From contig NC_015164.1 in the NCBI RefSeq assembly GCF_000190575.1, positions 2,744,001 to 2,808,000 of the forward strand: a DNA stretch of 64,000 bases, read 5' to 3'. The notes beneath the pieces are model-generated. The model was not told where the DNA came from, did not search any database, and worked only from the letters and a program-made list of their open reading frames with translations. Shown here in pieces: positions 1 to 8,341 of the stretch. A program made the translations under genes and the position numbers. How positions within the stretch are numbered: the first letter of the stretch is position 1; each line of letters starts with the position of its first letter. This DNA is from Phocaeicola salanitronis DSM 18170 (lineage in GTDB: Bacteria > Bacteroidota > Bacteroidia > Bacteroidales > Bacteroidaceae).

Positions 1-1
1 A

Positions 2-907
2 CACGAAAACGTGACCAACCTCTCGGGAGTGCCTTCATGGATGCTGGCGGTCATCAAGCGCATCTTGGAAAAGACCGGCGCGAAGCACCTGAACGAGGTA
101 TGGCCCAATCTGGAAGTCTTTTTCCACGGAGGGGTATGTTTTACGCCCTACCGCGAGCAATACAAGCAGCTCATCCCGTCCGACAAGATGCACTACATGG
201 AGACCTACAATGCCAGCGAAGGATTCTTCGGCTTGCAGAGCGACCTTGCCGACCCGGCGATGCTTCTGATGATAGATTACGATGTATTCTACGAGTTCAT
301 CCCGCTGGAGGAAATTGATAACCCGAATCCCGCTATCGTGCCTTTGACGGGTATCGAGACGGGGCGGAACTATGCGATGGTCATCAGCACCTCGTGCGGA
401 TTGTGGCGGTATATCATCGGCGATACGGTGAAGTTTACCCAAAAAGACCCGTATAAGTTTGTCATTACGGGCCGCACCAAGCATTTCATCAACGCTTTCG
501 GTGAGGAGCTGATGGTGGACAATGCCGAAAAAGGGCTTGCCAAGGCTTGTGCCGAGACCGGAGCGCAAGTATTGGAATATTCGGCGGCTCCCGTCTTTAT
601 GGATGCCAATGCCAAATGCCGCCACCAATGGCTCGTCGAGTTCAGCGTCATGCCTGACTCGGTGGAGAAATTCCGCCACGTGTTAGACCGTGCCCTGCAG
701 GAAGTGAACTCAGATTACGAGGCGAAACGCCATAAAGACATTACGCTTCAGGAATTGGAGCTGATTGTGGCACGCCCCAACCTTTTCCACGACTGGATGA
801 AGCAAAAAGGCAAGCTGGGAGGCCAGCATAAAGTGCCTCGCCTGAGCAATAACCGAGACTATATAGAAGAAATGTTGAAACTGAATAAGCCTACGCATAC
901 CGCATGA
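2..907 (+). CDS. GH3 auxin-responsive-promoter family protein (5' truncated by window edge)
   Basis: This is the C-terminal roughly 300 residues of a GH3/JAR1-type acyl-adenylating enzyme. The reading frame is already open at base 2 (H-E-N before the GTG at 11), so the true start lies outside the window; full-length family members are about 500 residues. Recognisable pieces are the NLSGVPSW core, the METYNASEGFFG segment and the GRTKHFINAFGEEL hinge region, all typical of the adenylate-forming GH3 fold. The family joins acyl acids such as plant hormones to amino acids; the bacterial substrate is unknown. The stop overlaps the next ATG (ATGA at 904), so it is translationally coupled to the lipoprotein gene downstream. 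Confidence 0.85.
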   Translation, partial: HENVTNLSGVPSWMLAVIKRILEKTGAKHLNEVWPNLEVFFHGGVCFTPYREQYKQLIPSDKMHYMETYNASEGFFGLQSDLADPAMLLMIDYDVFYEFIPLEEIDNPNPAIVPLTGIETGRNYAMVISTSCGLWRYIIGDTVKFTQKDPYKFVITGRTKHFINAFGEELMVDNAEKGLAKACAETGAQVLEYSAAPVFMDANAKCRHQWLVEFSVMPDSVEKFRHVLDRALQEVNSDYEAKRHKDITLQELELIVARPNLFHDWMKQKGKLGGQHKVPRLSNNRDYIEEMLKLNKPTHTA

Positions 908-2829
908 AACCCATACCCAAGTACATAGCCCTGCTGCTGTTCATTATCGGATTTTACGCGTGTGCCGGTACGGGCTGGTCGCCCGACGGAGGCCCTTACG
1001 ATGAAGAGCCTCCCAAGTTTGTTCGTGCCACGCCGGTTCCGAATGCCGTCAATAACACGCGCAAGAACGTATCCATTGAGTTCGACGAATACATCAACCT
1101 GGAGAACGCTTCGGAAAAAGTCATCATCTCGCCTCCTCAGCGCGAGCAGCCCGAAGTAAAGACCAGCGGCAAGCGGGTCGTGGTGAAGTTTATCGATTCG
1201 CTGATGGCAAACACCACTTACACCATCGACTTCGGCGATGCCATCGTTGACAACAACGAAAGCAATCCGTTGGGGCAGTTCTCGTATGCCTTCTCTACCG
1301 GTCCCGAGATAGATACCATGGCGGTGTCGGGCACCGTGCTTAATGCTGAAAACCTGGAACCGATAAAAGGCATTCAGGTAGGACTGCACAAGAACCTGAA
1401 CGATACGGCGTTCACCAAGCTTCCTTTCGACCGCATCTCGCGTACCGATAGCCGCGGGCAATTCACCATCCGGGGCGTGGCTCCGGGCAAATACCGTATT
1501 TATGCGCTGCAAGACGGGAACCAGAATTATATGTACGACTCGAAGACCGAGACGGTGGCATGGTCTGATTCGCTTATCGTGCCCGACATGACGCCTGCCG
1601 TACGCTTTGATACGGTATGGAACGAAATCGACACCACCCACATCGATACCATTTTCGAAGTGCATTACACCCGCTTCCTGCCCGATAACATCATGCTTCG
1701 CGCTTTCAAGGAAGAAAGCACCATGCAATACCTGGCGAAGAGCGAGCGTCCGGAGACCAAGAAATTCAACCTTTATTTCAGTGCGAAGGCAGACACCCTG
1801 CCCACGCTGAGAGGGCTGGACTTCGATGAGAAACAGCTCATCGTGGAAGCCAATCTGCGCAACGACAGCATCACCTATTGGGTGAAAGACACTACGTTAT
1901 GCGAACGCGACACACTGACCATCGAACTGAAGTATCTGGAAACCGACACGCTGGGACAGCTGGTGCCTACGACCGACACGCTGCGCATGGTGAACAAGAT
2001 TCCGCGCGAACGGCGCCTTGCCATGAAGAAAGAGGCGGATGAGAAGGCGGAGAAAGAACGCAAGAAGAAAGAGAAAAAAGGCGATACCCTTGCGGTGCAG
2101 ACCCCGTTCCTGACGATAAACGTGGATGCGCCTTCCGAACTGGACATCAACCGCAACATCGTATTGAGTTTCGAAGAACCGGTAGAGCACATCGATACGT
2201 CGGCGATTCACATGCAGACAATGATAGACTCGGTATGGCAGGACACGCCGTTCATTTTCCAGGCCGATACCATTGCCCCGCGCCGCTACATTGTCCTTGC
2301 CAACTGGCAGCCCGGACAGGAATACCAGCTTACGATAGATTCGCTCGGATTCAAAGGCATCTACGGACTGTATACCGACAAGGTAGAGAATAAATTGAAG
2401 GTAAAGACCGTAGACCAGTACGGCACCCTTTTCCTCAACATCACGGGAGCCGGACCGCATGCCATCGTGCAGCTTTTGAACAGCAGTGATGCCGTGGTGC
2501 GCCAGCAGCCCGTAAAGGAGAACAATACCTGCGACTTTTATTTCCTCCAGCCCGGCACGAAGTACTATCTCCGCCTGTTCAACGATACGAACCGCAACGG
2601 CAAGTGGGATACCGGAAACTATGAGGAGAAACGCCAGGCGGAAGAAGTATTCTATTTCCCCAAGACCTGGGAAATGAAAGCGAATTTCGAATTCGAGGAA
2701 AACTGGAACCTTTACGCCATACCGCTCGACCGCCAGAAACCGGACGAGATAAAGAAACAGAAGCCTGACGAAACCAAGAAGATTAAAGACAGGAACAAGG
2801 AAAGAGCTAAAAAATTAGGACGAACATGA
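904..2829 (+). CDS. Ig-like (Big_5 type) lipoprotein
   Basis: A 641-residue envelope lipoprotein. The N-terminus has a hydrophobic stretch ending in F-Y-A-C, a lipobox with Cys at residue 20. Residues about 35-135 (FVRATPVPNAVNNTRKN onward, then TYTIDFGDAIVDNNESN) match the bacterial Ig-like Big_5 pattern, and residues about 140-205 look like a carboxypeptidase-regulatory-like beta domain (GQFTIRGVAPGKYRIYA). A very charged segment (KKEADEKAEKERKKKEKK) near 370-395 and a Lys/Glu-rich tail may be linkers. The gene overlaps its upstream neighbour by ATGA and its downstream neighbour the same way, forming a three-gene transcript. The partners suggest an envelope role; no enzymatic function is visible. 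Confidence 0.8.
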   Translation: MKPIPKYIALLLFIIGFYACAGTGWSPDGGPYDEEPPKFVRATPVPNAVNNTRKNVSIEFDEYINLENASEKVIISPPQREQPEVKTSGKRVVVKFIDSLMANTTYTIDFGDAIVDNNESNPLGQFSYAFSTGPEIDTMAVSGTVLNAENLEPIKGIQVGLHKNLNDTAFTKLPFDRISRTDSRGQFTIRGVAPGKYRIYALQDGNQNYMYDSKTETVAWSDSLIVPDMTPAVRFDTVWNEIDTTHIDTIFEVHYTRFLPDNIMLRAFKEESTMQYLAKSERPETKKFNLYFSAKADTLPTLRGLDFDEKQLIVEANLRNDSITYWVKDTTLCERDTLTIELKYLETDTLGQLVPTTDTLRMVNKIPRERRLAMKKEADEKAEKERKKKEKKGDTLAVQTPFLTINVDAPSELDINRNIVLSFEEPVEHIDTSAIHMQTMIDSVWQDTPFIFQADTIAPRRYIVLANWQPGQEYQLTIDSLGFKGIYGLYTDKVENKLKVKTVDQYGTLFLNITGAGPHAIVQLLNSSDAVVRQQPVKENNTCDFYFLQPGTKYYLRLFNDTNRNGKWDTGNYEEKRQAEEVFYFPKTWEMKANFEFEENWNLYAIPLDRQKPDEIKKQKPDETKKIKDRNKERAKKLGRT

Positions 2830-3635
2830 TGAAGAAAATCTTACTCTGCCTGTGCTTGCTGACAGGAAGCCTGGCGATGAAAGCCCAATGCGGTGCCGTG
2901 AACAATGCCATCAAGCCCGGAGAATCGTTGAGCTACGAATTGAAGTTCAACTGGAAATTCATCTGGTTTAACGTGGGATGGGCGCGGATGGATGTAAACG
3001 AAGCTGTCTACAACGGCCAGCCCTGCCTGCGCACCGACCTGCTCTCGTACACCAACAAGCGCTTCGACCGCTGGTTCAAGATGCGTGATACGCTGACCTG
3101 CATCACCAGCCAGCAGCTGGAGCCGCTCTACTTCCGCAAGGGAGCCGAAGAAGGCAAACGCTATACCGTAGACGAAGTGAACTTCAGCTACCGTAACGGG
3201 AAGTGCATCGTCGACCAGCAGCGCACTCTGAGGGGTAAAACTACTCAAAAGCACGATGAAATGGATGTCTGTGTCTACGACATGCTGAGCATCCTGCTGC
3301 AGGCACGCTCGTACGACCCCACCGACTATAAGGTAGGCATGAAAATCCTCTTTTCGATGGCTACGGGGAAAAAGGTCGAAAAGCAGACACTCATTTACCG
3401 GGGAAAGGAGAATTTTACTTCGGAGAACGGCACTACTTACCGCTGTCTGGTATTCTCGCTCGTGGAATATGTCGACAAGAAAGAAAAAGAAGTCATCACC
3501 TTCTTCGTCACCGACGACCTTAACCACTTGCCCGTTCGGCTCGACATGTACCTTAACTTCGGCTCTGCCAAGGCGTTCCTCACCGACATCAAGGGTAACC
3601 GCCATCCGCTTACTTCGATTGTAGAAAAGAAATGA
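2826..3635 (+). CDS. DUF3108 domain periplasmic protein
   Basis: A 269-residue protein with a signal peptide (KKILLCLCLLTGSLAMKAQ) and a DUF3108 body: the GESLSYELKFNWKFIWFNVG opening, an RFDRWFKMRDTL segment and the late TFFVTDDLNHLPVRLDM strand are characteristic. DUF3108 proteins are predicted periplasmic beta-rich proteins of unknown function. ATGA overlap with the upstream Ig-like lipoprotein gene indicates coupled translation; the next gene starts 36 bases later and may be on the same transcript. The family call is reasonably sure, the function is not known. Confidence 0.82.
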   Translation: MMKKILLCLCLLTGSLAMKAQCGAVNNAIKPGESLSYELKFNWKFIWFNVGWARMDVNEAVYNGQPCLRTDLLSYTNKRFDRWFKMRDTLTCITSQQLEPLYFRKGAEEGKRYTVDEVNFSYRNGKCIVDQQRTLRGKTTQKHDEMDVCVYDMLSILLQARSYDPTDYKVGMKILFSMATGKKVEKQTLIYRGKENFTSENGTTYRCLVFSLVEYVDKKEKEVITFFVTDDLNHLPVRLDMYLNFGSAKAFLTDIKGNRHPLTSIVEKK

Positions 3636-3671
3636 GCCAGCCTATAAATCATAAATAGTCAAATCGTAAAT

Positions 3672-4955
3672 ATGAAAACACGTACTTTACTCATTGGCAT
3701 CCTGCTTACGGCTGGATGCGGCGCGAACATTTCCGCGCAACAGCCTGTACCCGAAAAGCCGCGTATCCTTATCAGTACCGATATCGGAGGCACAGACCCC
3801 GATGATAACCAGTCGGTAGCCCATTTCCTGATGTACAGCAACCGTTTCGAAACCGAGGGACTGGTTTCGTCTCCCTCTTATGGAAACGGAAGCAAGGAAG
3901 AGCTTTTCCGCATGATAGACCTCTACGAAAAAGACCTGCCCCGCCTGCAAGCCCATGAAGACGGATTTCCCACTCCCGATGCGCTGCGTGCGGTATGCAA
4001 GCAGGGAAGCCAAGGAGCCGCGCCTTTTTGCGGATACGGCGAACCCACCGAAGGCTCGGAGTGGATAGTAAGCTGTGCGCGGCGCGAAAGCAGCCGCCCG
4101 CTTTGGATATTGGTATGGGGCGGATTGGATGATGTGGCGCAAGCCTTGCACGATGCGCCGGATATCAAGAAAAATATCCGTGTCTATTGGATAGGTGGGC
4201 CGAACAAGAAATGGAGCGTAGACAGCTACCATTATATTATAGCCAATTTCCCGGATCTGTGGTTCATCGAAAACAACACGTCTTACCGCGGATTCACCGC
4301 CGACAAGAAGAAACAGGATGCCTGCAACGCATTGTTCTACGATACTTACGTGCGTGGAGCGGGAAAGCTGGGAGCCGATTTCATAGATTATTACGAAGGG
4401 CTTCCCAAGCTGGGCGATACTCCCTCGCTGCTTTACATGATGGACGGCGACCCGGATGACCCTTACCGCGAATCGTGGGGAGGAAGTTTCTGTAAGACAA
4501 GCCACACGCCCCGTACCGTCTTCCGGCGTACTGCCACTGCAAAAGACACGGTACAGATTTGCTCGATTATTGAATTTTACGTAAAAGGTCCCGTACTTCC
4601 CATTGCATCAGATTCGGCATGCATCACGCTTACGGTCCGCAACCAGAAGTGGGCTGGACGTTATTTGGGCAATGGCGAATACATGGTGCGCCACTCTACC
4701 TACTATACAGGCACTTTGCCTTACACAATTACCTCGGATATCCCCGGTTTCCCCGAACAGAACGGTTTCTTTACCGTAGCCAACCGTTGGGACAAGCAGA
4801 CGGCGGATACCGATTACCGGGTGGGCGAGAACTGGTACACCGATAATTACGACCCTGCACTGATGGAACGGAACTGTGCCGGCGCGCTCACCACCTCGAA
4901 ATGGCGCAATGCCGTGATTGAAGATTGGGGAAAACGCTGGGGCTGGCTGAAATAA
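3672..4955 (+). CDS. DUF1593 nucleoside-hydrolase-like secreted protein
   Basis: A 427-residue secreted protein. After an N-terminal hydrophobic segment (an LTAGC motif could be a weak lipobox; cleavage at SAQQ is the alternative) comes PRILISTDIGGTDPDDNQS, whose DxxxxDPDD pattern resembles the calcium-binding start of inosine-uridine nucleoside hydrolases and is the hallmark of DUF1593. Further motifs are WILVWGGLDDVAQAL and the VYWIGGPNKKW block. Homologues are often called cellulose-binding or sugar-binding hydrolases, and they are frequent in glycan-degrading Bacteroidetes. The substrate cannot be read from the sequence. The stop is followed by a 420-base repeat-rich gap. Confidence 0.8.
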   Translation: MKTRTLLIGILLTAGCGANISAQQPVPEKPRILISTDIGGTDPDDNQSVAHFLMYSNRFETEGLVSSPSYGNGSKEELFRMIDLYEKDLPRLQAHEDGFPTPDALRAVCKQGSQGAAPFCGYGEPTEGSEWIVSCARRESSRPLWILVWGGLDDVAQALHDAPDIKKNIRVYWIGGPNKKWSVDSYHYIIANFPDLWFIENNTSYRGFTADKKKQDACNALFYDTYVRGAGKLGADFIDYYEGLPKLGDTPSLLYMMDGDPDDPYRESWGGSFCKTSHTPRTVFRRTATAKDTVQICSIIEFYVKGPVLPIASDSACITLTVRNQKWAGRYLGNGEYMVRHSTYYTGTLPYTITSDIPGFPEQNGFFTVANRWDKQTADTDYRVGENWYTDNYDPALMERNCAGALTTSKWRNAVIEDWGKRWGWLK

Positions 4956-5064
4956 CGGAGCGGATTTATACGATGCACGGTATGAAATTGTGCATTCCTT
5001 TGTGCATTTCGTACGTTTCTGTAGAGGGTGTATCAAAATACACAAAAATGAATGTCCGCAAATA

Positions 5065-5145
5065 TGTAGGGGCGTATCGCATACGCCCGAATACGTCTGC
5101 TTATCCATGCGGATGTTTTCAGGGCGTATGCGATACGCCCCTACA
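5065..5145. repeat. TGTAGGGGCG palindromic repeat, copy 1
   Basis: Two perfect 24-base inverted arms (5065-5088 and 5122-5145) beginning TGTAGGGGCGTATCGCATAC enclose a 33-base loop. The outer flanks also pair loosely (CCGCAAA on the left, TTTGCG on the right). Related copies occur at 8194-8268, 45707-45786 and, in part, 62629-62654. It lies in the 4956-5378 gap, which holds no gene. Confidence 0.8.
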
Positions 5146-5176
5146 TGGACTGTTTGCGAAATTCATAAATAATGCG

Positions 5177-5342
5177 AATCAGGAGTTAAACGTAGTTATG
5201 TTTCACAGGAGTTATCACTTCGTTCAGGAGTTAAAGGCCAATAGCTTAACTTCTGAAAGCGGTGCAAAAGGTATTGGCATCTAACTCCCAGCCCGCACTG
5301 GCGGGCGATAACTACCTATAACTCCCTTTTAACTCCTGATTG
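5177..5342. repeat. GGAGTTA-word hairpin, copy 1
   Basis: Imperfect inverted repeat of about 165 bases. Both arms are built from AGGAGTTA/AGTTATC words, begin AATCAGGAGTTAAA, contain a small secondary hairpin (GCCCGC...GCGGGC in the right arm) and end in a CCAATA word at the loop. The same design recurs at 42088-42243. It lies between the DUF1593 gene and the 3' end of the AAA-ATPase gene. Confidence 0.7.
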
Positions 5343-5345
5343 GCA

Positions 5346-5380
5346 TAAATAGTAAATCGTAAATAGTCAAATCGTAAATC
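5346..5380. repeat. TAAATCGTAAATAGTC tandem word repeat
   Basis: Tandem copies of a roughly 10-base word (AAATCGTAAAT / AAATAGTC). The same words occur at 3642-3672, inside the hairpin at 39536-39600 and at 60917-60952. At 60917 it again abuts the 3' end of the paralogous AAA-ATPase gene, so gene and repeat appear to have been duplicated together. Confidence 0.65.
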
Positions 5381-6968
5381 AAATGGTTTTCCATTCCTCT
5401 ACCGTTCCCGTTTCGGAAGAGAAGTTCACACCTATTTTATATAAGGTGCGCGGGTCTGCTTCGTAGGGTCGGGCATAGCCCTTCGCCTCTATCTGCGCCA
5501 GGGCTTCGTCCGCCGTGCCGTCGCGCTTGAACTCGAAGATGTAGATGTAATCGTCCGTCTCCACGATGCAGTCGGCACGTCCCTGGCTCTGCTCCTTTTC
5601 GGTATAGACTGTGTAGACGCTTATCAGGCGGAAGATAAGGTAAAGCGTATAGTGGAAGAAACGTTCCTTCTCCGCCTCGTCTTTCTTGCTGCGCATCGAA
5701 TAGGGGATACTGGCGAGAAAGGATGTGAACAGCTTACGGAGCTGCTCCAAGTCACCTGCTTCCAAAGCGTCCAGCACGTCCTGTATCCAGCTGTCCACGC
5801 TTTCTTTCGGCTTCAAGTAACTGGATGCCACCATGGAAACAAAACCGTTCTTCACCTCATTGTTCGGGAAATCGAGCAGGAACGTACCCCGGCGGAGGTT
5901 GTAGTCCTTAATAGTCAGATATCCGCTTTGGTAAATCATGGGCAGGGGTTTCTCCACATCCGCCTTGTAATCGACAAACTCTTCGGGACGATAATAGCGT
6001 CCGGTCAGTTCGTTCAGGTCTTCTTGTGTATGGTTCAGCAGGCGGACAAGGTAAGTAGGCGTACCGCTGGCAAACCAGTAATCACGTAGCTGCAGCATAG
6101 AAAAAGTGTTCAGCAGGCTGAATGGATTGTATACGCCTGTCAGGTTATCGCTGAAATGATATCCATCATACTGGCGCTTCAATATCATTTTCATGCCTTC
6201 GGGAGTAGTCCGACATTTTTTTGCCAGCGTTTCGATAGGCTCGGCAAAATAATGTTCCAACTCCTCCTGCGTGATGCCGCACAAAGTTTCATACTGGGAA
6301 GCCATACTGATATCTGCCGGCTGGTTGAACCCGCTGAACACGCTTACCTGCGAGAACTTGGTCACACCCGTCAATAGGACAAACTGCAGGTCTTCATCGG
6401 CTGACTTAAATGTCGAATAGAATCCTTTTAGGACTTCCCGGTGCCAGTCTTCCAACAGACGTTCTTTTCCGTCTATCGTAGTCTTATAGCCCGTATCCAG
6501 CACATCGAGTATCGGCTTGTCGTATTCGTCTATCAGCACTACGCACCTTTTCCCATATCGCTTGTGAGCCTGGTGAAGCACGTAAGCGAAACGTTTGCCT
6601 ATGTCCTCAAATTCCTCAGTCCGTCCGTATTCCTTTTCCCATGTACAGACCAAACCTTCCACAATATCCTCCAAACTTCCGGATTGCGTAAAGTTGGTTC
6701 CATTGAAATCAATATGAAACACAGGATATTCCGCCCATTCCGTCTCTAACTTGTCGATAGCAAGCCCACGGAAAAGCTCTTTCCTTCCCTGGAAATAACA
6801 TTTCAGGGTAGACACGAGCAGGCTTTTGCCGAACCGGCGCGGGCGGCTCAGAAAATAAATCGTACCGTTTTTCACTAACTGGTAGATTAGCTCGGTCTTG
6901 TCTACATAAACAAAGCCGTCTTCAATGATTCGGTCGAAACTCTGGATTCCTATCGGATACTTCATCAT
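5379..6968 (-). CDS. AAA-ATPase-like / PD-(D/E)XK nuclease protein, copy 1
   Basis: A 529-residue protein of the Bacteroidetes AAA-ATPase-like (PF09820) plus C-terminal PD-(D/E)XK (PF08011) type. The N-terminal part has FLSRPRRFGKSLLVSTL as its P-loop (about residues 38-54) and VVLIDEYDKPILD as Walker B. The C-terminal 100 residues contain GRADCIVETDDYIYIFEFK, a nuclease-like D...ExK core. The start is set at the ATG of MMKYPIGIQSFDR because the paralogue at 60949-62538 begins there with equal length. It is divergent from the Rpn-type nuclease at 7115. Function is unproven; these abundant genes are suspected mobile or defence functions. Confidence 0.85.
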   Translation of the reverse strand: MMKYPIGIQSFDRIIEDGFVYVDKTELIYQLVKNGTIYFLSRPRRFGKSLLVSTLKCYFQGRKELFRGLAIDKLETEWAEYPVFHIDFNGTNFTQSGSLEDIVEGLVCTWEKEYGRTEEFEDIGKRFAYVLHQAHKRYGKRCVVLIDEYDKPILDVLDTGYKTTIDGKERLLEDWHREVLKGFYSTFKSADEDLQFVLLTGVTKFSQVSVFSGFNQPADISMASQYETLCGITQEELEHYFAEPIETLAKKCRTTPEGMKMILKRQYDGYHFSDNLTGVYNPFSLLNTFSMLQLRDYWFASGTPTYLVRLLNHTQEDLNELTGRYYRPEEFVDYKADVEKPLPMIYQSGYLTIKDYNLRRGTFLLDFPNNEVKNGFVSMVASSYLKPKESVDSWIQDVLDALEAGDLEQLRKLFTSFLASIPYSMRSKKDEAEKERFFHYTLYLIFRLISVYTVYTEKEQSQGRADCIVETDDYIYIFEFKRDGTADEALAQIEAKGYARPYEADPRTLYKIGVNFSSETGTVEEWKTI

Positions 6969-7114
6969 GGCATAGTGGATTTGAATACAACTACAAAGAA
7001 ACGATTTTATTTTGAGAATGCCAACCATTGGGTGTAGAAAATAAATCAAGCTGTAAATTTGGCATTTATGCCTTAATTTCGTTTCTTTGCATATCACTTA
7101 AAAACTTTACGCCT

Positions 7115-8002
7115 ATGTGTTCGGAAGGGATATTCGAAAGATACATCAATTTTTATACCGATTTTGCCTTCAAGAAGCTTTTCGGTACGGAAATCAATAA
7201 AGACCTGCTTATCAGCTTTCTCAATGCCCTGTTGCATGGAAAGGAAGAAATCAAGGAGATAACCTACTTGAACGCCGAACGTCTCGGCACGCAGGAGTAC
7301 GACCGCCGTGCCGTATTCGATGTGTATTGTAAGAATGAGAAAGGCGAGCACTTTATTGTGGAGATGCAGAAAGGCGAACAACAGTTCTTCAAGGACCGGA
7401 GCATATACTATTCCACTTTTGCCATTCGCGAACAGGCGCCGCGCGGAGTATGGAATTACGGGCTGAAAGGCATTTATACTATAGGCATCTTGAATTTCAC
7501 CATTTATCCCGATAATACGGATTTCTATCATGAAGTAAAACTGACCGACCTCGCAACGAAAGAGGTCTTTTACGACAAGCTGACATTCATTTACTTGGAA
7601 ATGCCCAAGTTTACGAAAAAGGAAAACGAGCTTGAAACGCTTTTCGACAAGTGGCTGTATGTAATCCACAACCTCGCTACGTTGATGGAGCGTCCGCAAG
7701 CCTTGCAGGAGAGGGTGTTTACCCATTTGTTCGAAGTTGCCGAGATAGCGAAATTCAACCGCAAAGAACGTTACGAGTACGAAGAAAGTCTGAAAAATTA
7801 CCGCGATTGGTTTAGCGTAATGGAAACAGCCGAAAATAAAGGTATTGCGAAAGGGATAGCGAAGGGCATGGCGCAAGGCGTAGAGATAGGCGAAAAGCGC
7901 AAAGCCGTTGAAATGGCAAAACAGATGAGAACTGACGGAATGCCTGTCGAAAGCATTGCCCGCTATACAGGCTTGAGCATTGAAGAGATAGAAGAATTAT
8001 AA
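7115..8002 (+). CDS. Rpn family recombination-promoting nuclease / putative transposase
   Basis: A 295-residue protein starting at MCSEGIFERYINFYTDFAFK; the family normally begins just before YINxYTDFxFKKLFG, so this ATG is preferred to the upstream one at 7028. The core FDVYCKNEKGEHFIVEMQ is the PD-(D/E)XK motif (D...ExQ). A Gly/Lys linker of repeated KGIAKGIAKGMAQG follows, ending in a short helical tail with TGLSIEEIEEL. E. coli Rpn proteins are DNA endonucleases that promote RecA-independent recombination and have been linked to phage defence. A plausible promoter (TTTG, 24 bases, TTTG) lies at 7047-7090. It is divergent from the AAA-ATPase gene. Confidence 0.85.
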   Translation: MCSEGIFERYINFYTDFAFKKLFGTEINKDLLISFLNALLHGKEEIKEITYLNAERLGTQEYDRRAVFDVYCKNEKGEHFIVEMQKGEQQFFKDRSIYYSTFAIREQAPRGVWNYGLKGIYTIGILNFTIYPDNTDFYHEVKLTDLATKEVFYDKLTFIYLEMPKFTKKENELETLFDKWLYVIHNLATLMERPQALQERVFTHLFEVAEIAKFNRKERYEYEESLKNYRDWFSVMETAENKGIAKGIAKGMAQGVEIGEKRKAVEMAKQMRTDGMPVESIARYTGLSIEEIEEL

Positions 8003-8193
8003 CCGGCATTAGGCATAGAATATACCTCCGAATAACTAATGAGACTGTCTCAAAATAGGATTCAGCTTTCATTTTGTTATCCAGAACGAAGGGAAGCTTC
8101 TCGAATTTTGGCAAAATCCGAAATACATGTAGAGACACAATATTTTGCGTCTTCCTTCAAATTAATTTCCGTTAAGCCACAATAAAGATAAAA

Positions 8194-8268
8194 CTGTAGG
8201 GGCAGGGGCTGCCTACCCGAAAAACATCACCGTGAATGCATTCGGGCGAGCGAACCTCGCCCCTACAG
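8194..8268. repeat. TGTAGGGGC palindromic repeat, copy 2 (diverged)
   Basis: Outer arms CTGTAGGGGC and GCCCCTACAG match copies 1 and 3, and the loop keeps the AAACATC and GCATTCGGGCG words seen at 45707-45786, but the inner arm is altered (GGGCAGGGGCTGCC). It lies in the 8003-8341 gap downstream of the Rpn gene. The palindrome GAGACTGTCTC at 8041-8051 also lies there and may be the relic of an insertion-sequence end. Confidence 0.65.
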
Positions 8269-8286
8269 TTTTTAATATTATCCCAT

Positions 8287-8319
8287 AAAAAAAAGCGGCT
8301 CTTGCGAACCGCTTTTTTA
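8287..8319. terminator. Bidirectional rho-independent terminator
   Basis: A-tract, GCGG stem, short loop, CCGC, then a T-tract (AAAAAAGCGG pairs with CCGCTTTTTT). It follows the stop of the large surface lipoprotein gene on the minus strand and could also stop plus-strand transcripts from the Rpn side. Confidence 0.85.
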
Positions 8320-8341
8320 TTTATAGAGTAATCGGTTAAGA

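Noticed and set aside
8041..8051. GAGACTGTCTC as one end of an intact insertion sequence
   Set aside because: No partner inverted repeat and no transposase nearby; at most a relic.
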